Shown here: positions 23,148-34,724 of the stretch, one piece after another
Numbering within the stretch: position 1 is the stretch's first letter
How the letters are laid out: every line of letters begins with the position of its first letter
DNA from: Myxocyprinus asiaticus
Lineage: Eukaryota > Chordata > Actinopteri > Cypriniformes > Catostomidae
Direction of reading: 5' to 3'
DNA length: 64,000 nt
Assembly (NCBI RefSeq): GCF_019703515.2
Contig: NC_059347.1
Coordinates: forward strand, 21,429,001-21,493,000
Notes under the pieces: generated by a model
Told to the model about the DNA's origin: nothing
Seen by the model: the letters and a program-made list of their open reading frames with translations, nothing else
Database searches by the model: none
Made by a program: the position numbers and the translations under genes

Positions 23148-24350
23148 TGTGTGCTCCCAGCTGCCCTTTGCATTCTGAGTCCAATTCCAGCTGTTTCATC
23201 ACTTGTAATTTTAGTTGCACTAAGTGAACCATATCCTGTTCACTGGAACCACTGAGGTTTGATTCTGTTCATATGGGCATTAGCAGATCTGGGTTCATTC
23301 CAGTTCAACATAAAGCAGACTTTGGAGCAGCTGACAGACAAATGGAAGAGACTGAAAGACAGAAGGCTGTAAATATAACACACAAATGTTGTCTTGGCAA
23401 TATATTCATGTGACATCATGTTCGGTCATTTCCTCTGTCTAATGAACATGCACACACACAGTAGATTTGTCATTCATCAGGAAACAAACAAGGATCTATC
23501 GGATGACCATTCAATGTGGCATTTGAAAGAACTTTAACAAATCCTTTAATTTACTCATGCTGGAATCTGTCTGGAAATTCTCCTGTTAATCTGCCCTCAA
23601 GCTCTTGCTGTCCTTCAAGTGTACTTTTCTGTAGGATTTTGTAAACTTTACATACTACCCTATGAGCTGGTTGTTAATTTAGTGAATAAATAACTAACAT
23701 TTTGGGAATGGGTGGGTATTTTAGGGGAATAGTTTTATTTCTTACATTATGAGCCGTACAAATAAAATACACCATGCAGGTGCTTAAACCCAATAGGCTA
23801 CGTCCCCTGAGTGTGATAGAAATGTTTAATGGTTTGTTTGGTTTGGAGTTTGTCTGGACTATTCTTAGCCATGTCTGGGGAACCTCTCAAGAACTTTCTG
23901 GTGCTACACATGTGTGGTGCTTTTTTAATTCCCCCCTGTTTTATTAGTGCACAGTGCTTTGGTTGAGCTTATTACCTCACAAATATTAGACAGGTTTGTT
24001 GTCCTTCTGAGTTCCAGCGAAAGACCACAAACAACTGTGGGATTGTTTGGGAGGTAGCTGCTGTAGCTGAGCAGCTACAACACTGTCATTCCTGCTCTTG
24101 TCTCTGTAGACAATGTACAGTAAAGAAGTTCTGTAGTCAGACCGCATCAGTCTGGAGGCTAAGTTGAAAAATGAACAAAGAGATTCAGCTTGTTATTCTA
24201 GCAAGTGTTATTCCAGATGTTATTTACAGGAAAAGATTAGCCTACTAGCCACAAACATCCTTTTTCTCTCTGTCTTTCTGCATTTTTATCCAACATTTAT
24301 CAGGATGTAGACTAAAGCATACAGTATCTGCAGTTTCCAGGTTTTAAACT
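21066..24350. other. Unassigned, with a decayed 'lineal' repeat at 21150-21320
   Basis: The part 21150-21320 has the repeated wording ACTTTTACTTCTACTTGAGTA typical of a dispersed teleost repeat ending in CTCTACCCACTTCTG. The remainder holds no supported gene. Frames at 21739-22023 and 22236-22469 show no domain. A (GT)n tract lies at 23094-23152. Confidence 0.45.
23094..23152. repeat. (GT)n microsatellite
   Basis: About 58 bp of nearly pure GT dinucleotide ending in GCGCGTGTGTG. Confidence 0.95.
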
Positions 24351-24800
24351 TACATAATAGTTTACCTAAAAATTTAAATTCTGGCATCATTTACTCACCC
24401 TCATGATGTTCCGGATTCATTGAAAAGATTCAACTCACAACAACAACTAATTTGCATGAAATTTACGCTTTCATGAATGCACCAATGAGAGAATTTCAGA
24501 AAATAATTAATTAAATTTCAGCCAGTTCCTCATTCAACACTATTGTATGGCTTAGAAGACTTGGAATACTGGAATACTTTGAGTATGGGCCACTTTTATG
24601 ATTTTTGTGTCCTTTTCAAAGCTTGAATGCCTCAAAAGTCCTATTTATTGCAATTGCATGGAAAAAGAGCAACCAGTACATTTCTTTAAAATATGTTATT
24701 TTGTGTTACATGGAAGAAATAAAGTCATACATGTTTAAAACAGCATGATGCTGAATAAATAATGACAAAACTTTCATTTTTGGATTAACTATTCCGTTAA
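24351..24800. repeat. Cyprinid-type MITE, copy 5
   Basis: The left end is AATAGTTTACCTAAAAATTTAAATTCTGG then ACTCACCCTCATGATG; the right end is AATGACAAAACTTTCATTTTTGG then ATTAACTATTCCGTT. The body contains GAAAAAGAGCAACCAGTACA, also found in the copy near 55010. Confidence 0.75.
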
Positions 24801-25238
24801 AAGAAATTCGGGAGAGACCAGTGTAAACAAGAAAACCAGTATTTGATTTTGACATTTCAGTGATGATGTGTACGATGCAGACCGGTGTAAGGGGTTCATG
24901 ACATTGACAAAGTAGGAAAGAGGCAGTGACACACTGATCTCAGAACAGCTGTGTGTGTGGGTGGGTTTGGTTGGTTTACGAGGAAATTTTTTTAGGTTAC
25001 AAACTGGTAATTACAAGGGTATTATTCTATAAATGTAGTTTATGAGGACATTTCTAGTGTCCCAATAATTTAAATCGGTTAATAAACATACTAAACGATG
25101 TTTTTTTGACAATGTAAAAATGCAGAAAGTGTTTTGTGAGGGTTAGGTTTAGGGGTAGGGTTAGGGGATAGAATCTATAGTTCGTACAGTATAAAAATCA
25201 TTATTTCTATTGAGAGTCCTCATAAGGGTAGCTGCACC

Positions 25239-25240
<2 letters not shown>

Positions 25241-25288
<48 letters not shown>

Positions 25289-25309
25289 TGTGTGTGTGTG
25301 TATGTGTGT
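25241..25309. repeat. (GT)n microsatellite with interruptions
   Basis: About 69 bp of GT repeats with two TA-type interruptions. It follows a GGTTAGGTTTAGGGGTAGGG stretch (25141-25168) that belongs to a dispersed fish repeat. Confidence 0.95.
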
Positions 25310-25434
25310 GAAAAGAGACAAAAAGCCAACAGCACGGGTTGAAATAAGAACATACATAGGGGGATTTTCTTGGATATGTATGATGGAACGAAGCTGTAAA
25401 ACAAGTTTACTCTGTAACAGTTTACAATAAGGTT

Positions 25435-26312
25435 CCATTTGTATTAGTTTAAGTCTATACTAAAGACTTATCTATTCAGCCAGGAATACACCTAATTTAT
25501 CCCTCAATTCATAGCTATACTGCTTTAGTTAGGTCTGCCGGAACCAAAAACACTTCTCTTATTCTTTAACACTGCTTTAAAATGGCATCTATGCTAATTT
25601 TATTTTATTTTTTTTCCCTGTCTAAACCCTCGGGATTATATCCTGAGGTTACCAGAGCCTGCCAGATCCATCTTCGATCCTGCCTGATGTCAGACTCTCA
25701 CTGTGTCGCTGAGTGATGATGACCAACTGCAGCATGTGCCAGCCAGACTTCACTTCAGTCTACTAAGACAGACTTCACAGAGGATGAATTGATGCAGACT
25801 CAAAGACATGAGATTCTTTATGAGCCACTGTCTGAAGCATGGGCTTAGGATGGAGTTCACCAAAAATTACCTGCCATAAGCTTCCAGCCGGACTGTGATG
25901 CTCCTCACTGAATGATATCTTCAGTATATCAACTTGATCAAATGAGGGACAACACTCTCGTAAAAAAAAGAACTACATAGAAAATGAATTAACCACTAAC
26001 AAAAGCCTTCATCAGCCAAAATCAAAGGACAATGGATCTACGTGTATTTCCTCAGTTAATTCAGGATGACTTCAAGGACTTCAACACTAAAACTAAAAGT
26101 TGTTCATACAAAATAATTTTGTTTAACCACTGACCCACAACACTTACTTAGTTTTACTAATTTTAACCACTAATAGTTCTAAACATGCATTAAATATCTA
26201 ATATTGGCATTATATTCATTCATTTTCTGTTATACCATAATTTCATGTACAGCTGCTTTGAAATAACGCCTGTTGTGAAAAGCGCTATACAAATAAATTT
26301 GACTTGACTTGG
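25435..26312 (+). mobile_element. LINE/SINE-like 3' region
   Basis: Ends with AAAAGCGCTATACAAATAAA then TTTGACTTGACTTGG, the stem-plus-short-repeat tail typical of L2-group LINEs and SINEs that use them in fish. The body has no recognisable RT frame, so this is a 3'-untranslated part or a non-autonomous relative. The 5' limit is approximate. Confidence 0.5.
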
Positions 26313-26590
26313 CATTAGGTATCATGAACAAACAATGAACAATATATTTGTTACAGTATTTATTAATCTTTGTTAATGTTAGTTAATACATATACAATTG
26401 TTCATTGTTAGTTCATGTTAGTTCGTGGTGCATTAATGGAAACAAACTCAACTTTTGATTTTTAATTTGTATTAGTATATGTTTAAATTAGCATTAACGA
26501 AGATTAATACATGCTGTAAAAGTATTGTTCATTGTTAGTTTATGTTAACTAATGTTGTTAACTAACAATAACAAATGGAATAATAGAGTT
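26313..26590. repeat. AT-rich MITE, family shared with 63282-63590
   Basis: Contains TTTATTAATCTTTGTTAATGTTAG, TTCATTGTTAGTTCATGTTAG and, inverted, TTAGTTTATGTTAACTAATG. The same words in the same order occur at 63282-63590. Non-coding. Confidence 0.65.
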
Positions 26591-26867
26591 TTTCCCTTTA
26601 CTCTTAATTCAAGTTCCTGCTTTAACACTGTTGCATCATCTTCATATTGTGTGGCACTGCTATGAAAACTGAGTCACAAAGCCATGGAAATGTGGTTAGT
26701 TCAATAAATAATGTCAAAATATAAATTATTTTCATATTTAACTTGAAACTTTTTTATTTATAACATTTAATTAACACATTTATTTTAAAGGTATTTAATT
26801 TACTCTAATTGTTTTAAAAGAACAATTAATAAAATGTGTTTTTATATAATAATGTTTTTTTTTTTTC

Positions 26868-27290
26868 AGTGTTGGGGAAGCTACTTTAAAACTGTAGCTT
26901 GCCAAGCTACAAGTTACTCATGATTTAAAGTAGTTAAATTACTGTCACGCTGTTTTGAAAATGCAGTTAATATACATAACAAGCTACCAAACAGTAGCTA
27001 ACTACATTGAAGCTATGTAATAAAAATGTACATTAAATATAAAAAAATTATTTTGTTATACAAAATAAAACAACAACAAAACAAAAAACACAGTGATGAA
27101 CAGCTGCGTGTGACAAATAGTTTAGAAACTAAATATTTCTCTATAAAAAGAGAGAAGACACAAAATACTCACAGGGTGGGGGTTTAAATACTGCCTTTAG
27201 TACAGACTGTCAAGCTACAATAAAAAGTATAGAATATTGTAAGTACTGTAGCTTCGTTATTATCAGTTAGTTACTCTCCAACACGTACTG
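26868..27290. repeat. MITE with CAGTGTTGGGGA-type ends
   Basis: The left end is CAGTGTTGGGGAAGCTACTTT; the right end is AGTTACTCTCCAACACGTACTG, an imperfect inverse. GTAGCTT and AAGCTAC words recur throughout. Probably a hAT-type non-autonomous element, by inference from the ends. Confidence 0.5.
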
Positions 27291-28457
27291 TAGATATGTT
27301 TAAGTTCATAAAAGTCTAGTCAATATTTCAATGGCTCAGAGCAAGTGTTGGAGTGTTCCCTAGGTGGTACCATTTACAGTTACTCAAGTAAACGTTTGAT
27401 CAGGGCTGTATTGCTTTTAAACTAGTGTCTGTGCCCTCTTCCAGGTGTGTCTAAGTGGGCTGGTTGGCGGAGTGTGAAAGACAGAGTCTCAGGCTGGTAG
27501 CATGGCTGATCATGGTGACTTTGATCTGTGGAGCATCGGGTGCCTCCTCTTTTCTGACAGTCGAGGCACTGATATGCCAAATGCTGCCCTTTTTCGCCTC
27601 GCAGGAACAAAAACCTGAGCAGTACATGCAGTCATAGAGGGTAATTACAGTTTAGCTCCTGTAAATTAAAACCTTTTTAATTAATACATATAAATGTAAT
27701 AAATCTTGCTAAAACGTGTTTTGTCAGGTAGTCTAAGCTAAAAGAAAAAGTCAAAAATATTCAAAAATAAATACAGTTTCTACTTATGTTGTTCTGAGCA
27801 GCGTAGATGCAGCATCACACAAAAAGCATTCAATTACAAGGGTACTGTATATTAAGACAAAGCGAGTAATATTTGTTTAGTCATTATTTCATGATCTCAA
27901 CATTGCAGCGCTCAGGATTTTCATGTGTGTACACCGAAAAAAAAAAAAAGTAAATTACTGAGTGCACGTGTAATGTAGCAGTTGCACAGTGTGTGTTTTT
28001 TCAGTATGTGCAAAGAAATGTTCATCTGTATGCATATATTGAGAAGTGGGTTTTGATGTGTAACTCTTATCTATAAACATTGCATAATTTTTTTTCATCA
28101 CAGATATTAAGGCTCCCTTTGCCATGTTTTTGGCCCTCCTATCAGTTTCCCAGTCCGTGTTCCCAAATTAAAGTAAAAGAAAATCAATGTCCCCCCGCTT
28201 GTTATAGACAAACTATTGATCATCCTCCCTCACCATCCTTACCAATTGTCTTCTAGATTATTCAAAAACCCACAATTTGGCTTTTGTATGCCTGTAGGTC
28301 ATTAATCAAAGGCCCAGCATTTGAACAGACAAGCCAAGTTCTCGTTAGTGAAGGTCTTCAGTAAGTTTAACTGTTCAATCTGCATTCAAGATCTATGGCA
28401 AGTAAAGTGATGCAAAACCCCACAAGTGTGTTTACTTATCTATCTAAATAAGGACAT
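27291..28457. other. Unassigned
   Basis: Small opposing frames at 27422-27637 show no domain. A short A-run sits at 27938-27950. Nothing else recognised. Confidence 0.4.
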
Positions 28458-28462
28458 ACTAT

Positions 28463-29630
28463 TGTCACGACAGCACCAGGCTCTCCCTCACTGTCAGTCA
28501 CTTGCTCTCACTCGCCTGCATTCTAATCACTCACACCTGCAGCTCATCTTCAATTCATTTGGACACACACTTAAACCACACTCTCACCCTCAGTCAGTGT
28601 CTAGTCTTGCTGTAGGCACCATGGACTCTCCCTCTGCTCTGACACTGTGACTTGCTGCATCTCTGTATGTCGCCAACCTGTTTTACCAACGCTCTGTTCA
28701 GTAATTTCAAGATAAGTGACTTTGAATGTTTAGAGTGTATGGCATGCTGACTTACCAGTATTAACCCCACTCATGTTTTGATGAACTGATCTGAATTTGC
28801 AAGATTAACGAAGCCTGGGTGACTCCTATGTGTGTTTGTGTGTCTTTCTCTCTCTCTCTCTCTCACTCTCACTCTCACTCTCTCTCATTCATATATATAA
28901 TTTCATGAATGTCCCTGTAACACTTCTCAGTGAAAGGAGGCGAGAAGCAGATTTCCTGGTTCAGGTAAGCGTTTTATTCTCTCCACTGCAGCAAATACAC
29001 TCTTTCAGAGCTTTCACAGTGTTCAATAATTCACTCTAAAAATAAACAAACTACTTCACAAAAATAAACTCTCAGCTTTGCAACAATAAGCTCTTGGCTT
29101 CACAATAGGGTCTCTGGTGCCCAGGCTCTCTCTCGTCTACTTGCGGTCTGGCTCTATTTATGCCGCTCTCCCCATGCTCACTGAAATTAGAGACAGGTGT
29201 TAGACATAATTTAGCTCAGGTGTAAGCGCCCTTACCGCTTTCTCTCATCTCTCCGGAGAGATGCTTGACCACGCCCCCACTGCCACAGTCCCCTTACCTG
29301 AGTGTTACTTCCCTGTCATACTTGACCCCACTGTGTCAGTGCTGGATATGTGACTGTGATCATTGTATGAACTTCATGTCTTGAGATGCAGACCAACTCC
29401 CCTTTATGCCAGCTTGAAGCTCAAGTTCTCTGTTTCGGCATGTGCTGTGTATTGTTACCTTTAATGGATCTGTGCCTTCTGCCATTGTCCTGTGTTTAAC
29501 CAAAGATTATTGTCTAAGACTTTATGCCTAACCTGTGATACTCCGAGCACACTACCTGTTTCACTTGTGTTCTCTTGAAATAAACTCCCGCATCTGGGTT
29601 CATCACAGCTCCTGCGCTGGTGTCGTTACA
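28463..29630 (+). mobile_element. Solo LTR, interrupted by a second solo LTR
   Basis: Starts TGTCACGACAGCACC and ends GGTGTCGTTACA; ACTAT stands on both sides (28458-28462 and 29631-29635). An AATAAA polyadenylation-type signal occurs at about 29578. Removing the nested 372-bp LTR and one duplication copy leaves about 790 bp. A (CT)n tract lies at 28847-28890. Confidence 0.88.
28916..29287 (-). mobile_element. Nested solo LTR (family A)
   Basis: Minus-strand start TGTGGCAGTGGGGGCGTGG at 29287 and end GAGAAGTGTTACA at 28916. The duplication GTCCC lies at 28911-28915 and 29288-29292. It shares the TAACACCTGTCTCTAATTTCAGTGA block with the LTRs at 13799 and 16080, and contains AATAAAACGC near its 3' end. 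Confidence 0.92.
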
Positions 29631-29635
29631 ACTAT

Positions 29636-30009
29636 GGACTTCTATAGTTATGTAAAGCCAGTTATAATGAATATTATTTTTTAATAAAAAAAAAAAAAAC
29701 TATTTAATTTATGGAGGACATACTATATGCTACTGATTTATATGGGTCAGTTACATGACACTCAATTGTAATCTATTACATTTTTCAAAAATATGCAATT
29801 CACACAACAATTACTTGAATAACCTCTAATATGATTTCAGTTACTGAGTTCAATACTAAGCCATTCAATACTTTTTTTTTCTGGGGCTTAAAGTAAAAAA
29901 TGTCATGTGGTGAAACCCTTTTTCTCAAAGTCTCATTGAAAGCTGAAATTCTTGAAAAAGAAATTTTGGCACGAGTAGTGCAGAATAATCTTTTACTATT
30001 ATTTCTTTT
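29636..30009. other. AT-rich spacer
   Basis: No gene or element end recognised; an A-run lies at 29686-29698. Confidence 0.4.
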
Positions 30010-31081
30010 AAAGAGGACATTATGCAAAATCCACTTTTGTTTTTTTTTTGGATTTTGACACCATTTTGTTTTAACATAATGTGTCCCCAGTGTGTGTAGA
30101 CAACCACAAAATATGGTAAAAGACCATCCCCTCGTTCCTTTCCTTTCCCCATCAATAAAAAAAAGTGTCTGAGTCGTTATGACGTCAAAATGGGAAACAC
30201 GGCTGGCAAAGAGATCTGCCCGAGTATTGGATTCGCCCTCATTAAAACCTTAGCGAGCAGCGCACAGTCCACCATATTTATCTCCTCGCTAGAGCTGCTT
30301 GTGCTAACTCGGACTGCTTCATCAATGATGGTGAATACAATGCTGAATTTACTTCAAAGCTAAGGATCAAGGATGGATCGATACCAACTCTCCTTGACCC
30401 AACTTCAGATTTGCAAGTCATAAGTTTCGCACTTAATACTTTTTAATGTTTGCAATTTGGCTTTCTGAATTTGCTTGTTTGCACGTTGCGCAAAAAAACG
30501 CTTGTTTTGAAAACATTGTGCTTTGTGTAACATAGCAACTAGTCCCTAACTACCTTATTCCATAACAATGAAGCTGTAGCTCTGTTTCGGTTACAATATA
30601 AACTGATTGGCATCCTCCACAGTCCCGCTCGGTGTAAATAAAAACGGTCATTATTTCAAAAGCGATTCTGAAACGATAGTGGTATTTTCGACAACTGTTT
30701 TTCATATTTCATAACTTGACCGGTGTTATCCACAGTAGAGTAAGATTATTGACTTAGTGTGTTCTCTGTGTTATAATTTTTTTTTTTTTTTTTTTTTTTT
30801 ATAAACTGTTTAATTTCTCCTGCATTGTCCCTGAGGTATCCATGGCACCAGCAGGAAAGGCACAGCCCACTTCTAGAAAGGGGTGTGGGGAGCAGCAGCT
30901 CCTTTGCATTTAAAGCTACAGACACTAAAACAGCCCATTTGGAACAGGGCTACAAAACAGGAGTATAAAGGCATGGTAGAATAAATTATCTGTAAGGTAT
31001 TTTGAGCTGAAACTTGACAGACACCTTCTGGGGACACCCAAGACTTATATTACATTGTATAAAAAGGGGCATAATATGTCC

Positions 31082-31089
<8 letters not shown>
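30010..31089. repeat. MITE with AAAGAGGACATTATGC-type ends
   Basis: The left end is AAAGAGGACATTATGCAAAA; the right end is GGGGCATAATATGTCCCCTTTTT, an imperfect inverse. This end pair is frequent in fish genomes. Poly-T (30777-30800) and poly-A (31087-31115) tracts sit inside and at the right edge. No transposase. Confidence 0.7.
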
Positions 31090-31116
<27 letters not shown>

Positions 31117-31265
31117 CATTAAACATTTTATAAGTAGATTCATATTTGAAAAACTTCTCTTTTGATTTGTCACCAAATCAAGTCATGGTGAAACCAACAT
31201 GTACTGTATGTAGTCATTTTGTTGTAATGGGATATAAATGTAAACTTGTCTTCCTGTTTCCTCTT

Positions 31266-31913
31266 GCAACTTCACAAGGTCCTTTGCTGTTGTTCTGGGA
31301 TTGATTTGCACTTTTCACACCAAACTACATTCATCTCTAGGAGGCAGAATGCATTTCCTTCCTGAGCGGTATGATGGCTGCGTGGTCCCATGGTGTTTAT
31401 ACTTGCATACTATTGTTTGTACAGATGAACGTGGTACCTTCAGGCTTTTGGAAATTGCTCCCAAGGATGAACCAGACTTGTGGAGGTCCACAATTTTTTT
31501 CTGAGGTCTTGGCTGATTTCTGTTGATTTTCCCATGATGTCAAGCAAAGAGGCAGTGAGTTTGAAGGTAGGCCTTAAAATACATTAACAGGTACACCTCC
31601 AGTTCAGTACACCTCCTATCAATGCTAATTGTCTAAAGGCTTGACATCATTTTCTGGAATTTTTCAAGCTGCTTAAAGGCACAGTTAACTAAGTGTATGT
31701 AAAGTTTTGACCCACTGGAATTGTGATATATAGTCAATTAAAAGTGAAACAATCTGTCTAAACAATTGCTGGAAAAATTACTCATGCCATGCACAAAGCA
31801 GATGTCCTAAACAACTTGCCAAAACTATAGTTTGCTAATATTAAATTTGTGGAGTGGTTAAAATGGTTTTAATGACTTCAACCTAAATGTATGTAAACTT
31901 CTGACTTGAACTG
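31266..31913 (-). mobile_element. Sleeping-Beauty-type Tc1 fragment (one inverted repeat and transposase start)
   Basis: The minus strand starts at 31913 with CAGTTCAAGTCAGAAGTTT and contains the paired direct-repeat word of this group again at about 31700 (GGGTCAAAACTTTACATACAC), i.e. the IR/DR arrangement. Further in, the minus strand encodes a decayed transposase N-terminal part (about 31500-31280) with stops. The other half is missing. The flanking TA is at 31914-31915. Confidence 0.8.
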
Positions 31914-32258
31914 TACAGTGCATTCAGAAAGTATTCAGACCCCTTTTTTCACATTTTATGTTGCAGCCTCATGCTAAAATGCTTTAAATTATTTATTTTT
32001 TCACCTAAATCTACACTCCATACCCCATAATTACAAAGCAAAGAACTGATTTTTTTATAACTGAAATATCACATGGACATAAGTATTAAGACCCTTTGCT
32101 ATGACATTTTAAATTAAGCTCAGGTGCATCCCATTTCTCTGGATCATCTTTGAGATGTTTCTACACTTTGATCGGAGTCCACCTGTGGCAAATTCAATTG
32201 CTTGGACATGATTTGGAAAGGCACACACCTGTCTATATAAGGTCTCACAGCTGAAAAT

Positions 32259-32505
32259 GTGTATCAGAGCAAAAACCAAGCCATGAGGTCAAAGGAACTG
32301 CCTGCAGAACTCAGAGACAGGATTGTGTTGAGGCACAGATCTGGGGAAGGCTTGAAAAAAAAAAAGGCTTCATTGAAGGCTTCCAAGAGCACACTGGCCT
32401 CCATAATTCTTAAATGGAAAAAGTTTGGAACAACCAGGACTCTTCCTAGAGCTGGCCGCCTGGCCAAACTGAGCAATTGGGGGAGAAAGGCCTTGGTAAG
32501 AGAGG
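32259..32505 (+). pseudogene. Tc1 transposase, 5' part
   Basis: The frame includes SKELPAELRDRIVLRHRSGE, the start of the first helix-turn-helix, then an A-run (KKKK) where the family has a short loop. It continues with STLASIILKWKKFGTTRTLP (recognition helix and GTT-type linker) and KLSNWGRKALVREV. The insertion begins directly after this point. The next block, VTKNLMVTL, follows at 33799. Confidence 0.85.
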
Positions 32506-33798
32506 TGTAAGGCCGATGCCAAGATGTCTGATAGCCCAACACACATCAATTCATGGAATAACAAAGAACTTTTGACTTCAGACAACATCTGAACTCTCTT
32601 ACAAAAGCTGCCTGAATATCACCACGTGTGATAAATTGCAAATCACCTTGCTGCCCCTCTTCTTTCTCTCCCCCTTCTCCCCTTCAGCAGTTCAGGACCA
32701 GTACAAAGACACAAGATTTATATGTAAAAATATAACAAATACCATGAAAACAAAGAATACAACTGTATGTGTTTGATATCTTTTAAGAGGTCTCTGGTAT
32801 AATGGTCTCTTTCCCATGTTGGTAAAACTAATGGTGACAAAGTTATAAGGTCTTTGCCAAATACTGCATAATTCTGGAGGTCTATCCCCCTCCTTGACCT
32901 ACAACTTAAATGATCTCCTGTAAGGGGATAAACCCAGGAAGCCAAGAACCCATTCACCCCCAAATTCAAAGGATAATTCCATTTGATACACAATGTTTTC
33001 TGTCTGGATATTTAAGGAGGGTTGGCAAGGAACTCTGGGAGTCTGTAATCAGATCTCCCACACTGTCGCTGTGTGTTAGTTTTATTGCCAGGTATGTTCC
33101 TCTGACATTTTCTGATCATATGTGAAACTGGGTTTGATTGAATTCTTGTAACAATGTTTTATATCCTACTTGGCAAATAAATTGTTATTATTTGATTTAT
33201 TCTGAATTCTTCCAAAATCATTTGTAACCGGTAGATTGTGTTAAGATACTGTTTGTTACTGCATATAAGACCAGGATAAGACCATTACTGAAGCTTAATG
33301 ATAGGAGAAGCCATGTAAGACTTCAGTCACTGTTTATCGTCCGTCATAGCAAGTTGTGTGTAAGTGTCTAAGCGATTGGTATCATCTGATTATGAGAGAA
33401 ACCAAATCAGATGATATTTAGATTACCCTGCAACCTCTGACTTATGATGTGAGATCCTTGTAATTGAAATAACGGCCGGCATGAGACTCTAAGCGACATT
33501 CAAGTATTGATCGAAAGGACAAATGAAAATTAAGATGATTCAGAGTAATCAATAAATGAAAGACCAAATTAAAAGAATGATCAGAAATGAATTAGAGCTG
33601 TAATCTAAATTAGAGGTCAACTAACATTGGAGTCAGATAAAATTGATAACGGAGTCAATTAATAAAGTGCAAATTAATAAGTGGTTTGGTTCAGAGCTCA
33701 GAAAAGACAGAACAACGCAGAAACCTTCAGGGGCCATTCTATTGGAATCCGACATCGGACCAAATATTTTTAGCAATACCCCTTTCCTTTTATTTACA
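32506..33798. mobile_element. LTR-like insertion inside the Tc1 transposase
   Basis: Begins TGTAAGGCC and ends TTATTTACA, and is flanked by GAGG (32502-32505 and 33799-33802). The TG...CA ends and 4-bp duplication suggest a solo LTR of a retrovirus-like element. An AATAAA lies at about 33176 in ATTGTTATTATTTG context. No coding frame was recognised. The edges also resemble splice sites (GTGTAAGG ... TTTATTTACAG). Confidence 0.55.
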
Positions 33799-34312
33799 GA
33801 GGTTACCAAGAACCTGATGGTCACTCTGGTTGAGCTCCAGAGTTCATATGTGGTGATGGGAGAAACTTGCAGAAGGACAACCATCACTGCAACACTCCAC
33901 CGATCTGGGCTTTATGGCAGAGTTACCAGACAGAAGCCTCTCCTCAGTGCAAGACACAAAAAACCACCTAAAGGACTCTAAGGCTGTGAGAAACAAGATT
34001 CTCTGTTCTGATGAAACTAAGATTTAACTGTTTTGCCTCAATTCCAAGCGTCATTTATGGAGGAACCCAGGCACCACTCATCACCTGTGCAATACCATCC
34101 CAACGGTGAAGCATGGTGGTGGTAGCATCATGCTGCGGGGGTGTTTTTCAGCGGCAGGCACTGGGGGACTGGTCAGGGTTGAAGGAAAGCTGAATGCAGC
34201 AAAATACAGAGATATTTTTTATGAAAACCTGGTCCAGAGCGCTTAGACTGGGCCGAAGGTTCACCTTCCAACAGGACAATGATCCAAAGCACACAGCCAA
34301 GACAATGCAAGA
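33799..34312 (+). pseudogene. Tc1 transposase, 3' part
   Basis: Continues the frame with VTKNLMVTLVELQSS, then TCRRTTITATLHRSGLYGRV and KPLLSARHKK (end of the DNA-binding half). After stops comes the catalytic domain: the minus-free plus strand encodes the block around GAAACTAAG (first Asp region, mutated), the tryptophan/glycine stretch near 34110-34150 and FQQDNDPKHTAK near 34270 with the second Asp. Sequence after 34312 is unrelated, so the last acidic residue is missing. Confidence 0.8.
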
Positions 34313-34724
34313 GTAAATAAAGATATATGTAGACTTATCTGGTGTGTGTTGTTATCATGAAGGTAAGAACAGAGGAGAAATGTAATATGTAATGGGAATG
34401 TATGCGGGTAACCGTAGCTGTAGCACAGGCCCAAGTGTGCACCCAAGGGAATGGCTAAATAACTGTGTATGTGGGGAATAAAATATAAATATTCAGTATT
34501 GGGCAGACGTTTGAGTGCTGTCCCAGCCGATGACAGAGTCCTCTGTCACGGTGATATTTTTTATTTTTTAATAAATTAGCAAATTTATCAAAACTCTGGG
34601 TTTTGCTTTGTCATTGTGGGGTAGGAGTGTAGATTGATGTGAAAAAATAATAATATAAAGCATTTTAGTATAAGGCTGCAACATAAAAAAAATGAAGGGG
34701 TCTGAATACTTTCTGAATGCACTG

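Larger units (their letters stand above)
31916..34724 (+). mobile_element. Tc1-like transposon, interrupted and 3' damaged
   Basis: The ends CAGTGCATTCAGAAAGTATT and AATACTTTCTGAATGCACTG are perfect inverted matches in this stretch. TA precedes the left end; the right neighbour is TG, a likely TA mutation. The transposase is split by a 1.29-kb insertion (32506-33798), and its C-terminal third is replaced by unrelated sequence (about 34313-34552). It directly abuts the previous transposon. Confidence 0.85.

Noticed and set aside
25138..25170. TTAGGG-like run as an interstitial telomere
   Set aside because: The units are irregular (GGTTAGGTTTAGGGGTAGGG) and short; it fits a dispersed fish repeat better.
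25207..25438. Frames encoding His/Thr or Cys/Val repeats
   Set aside because: Translations of a (GT)n microsatellite.
27422..27637. Possible exon after a CT-rich tract and CAG
   Set aside because: The plus frame hits a stop early in the likely phase and shows no recognisable protein.
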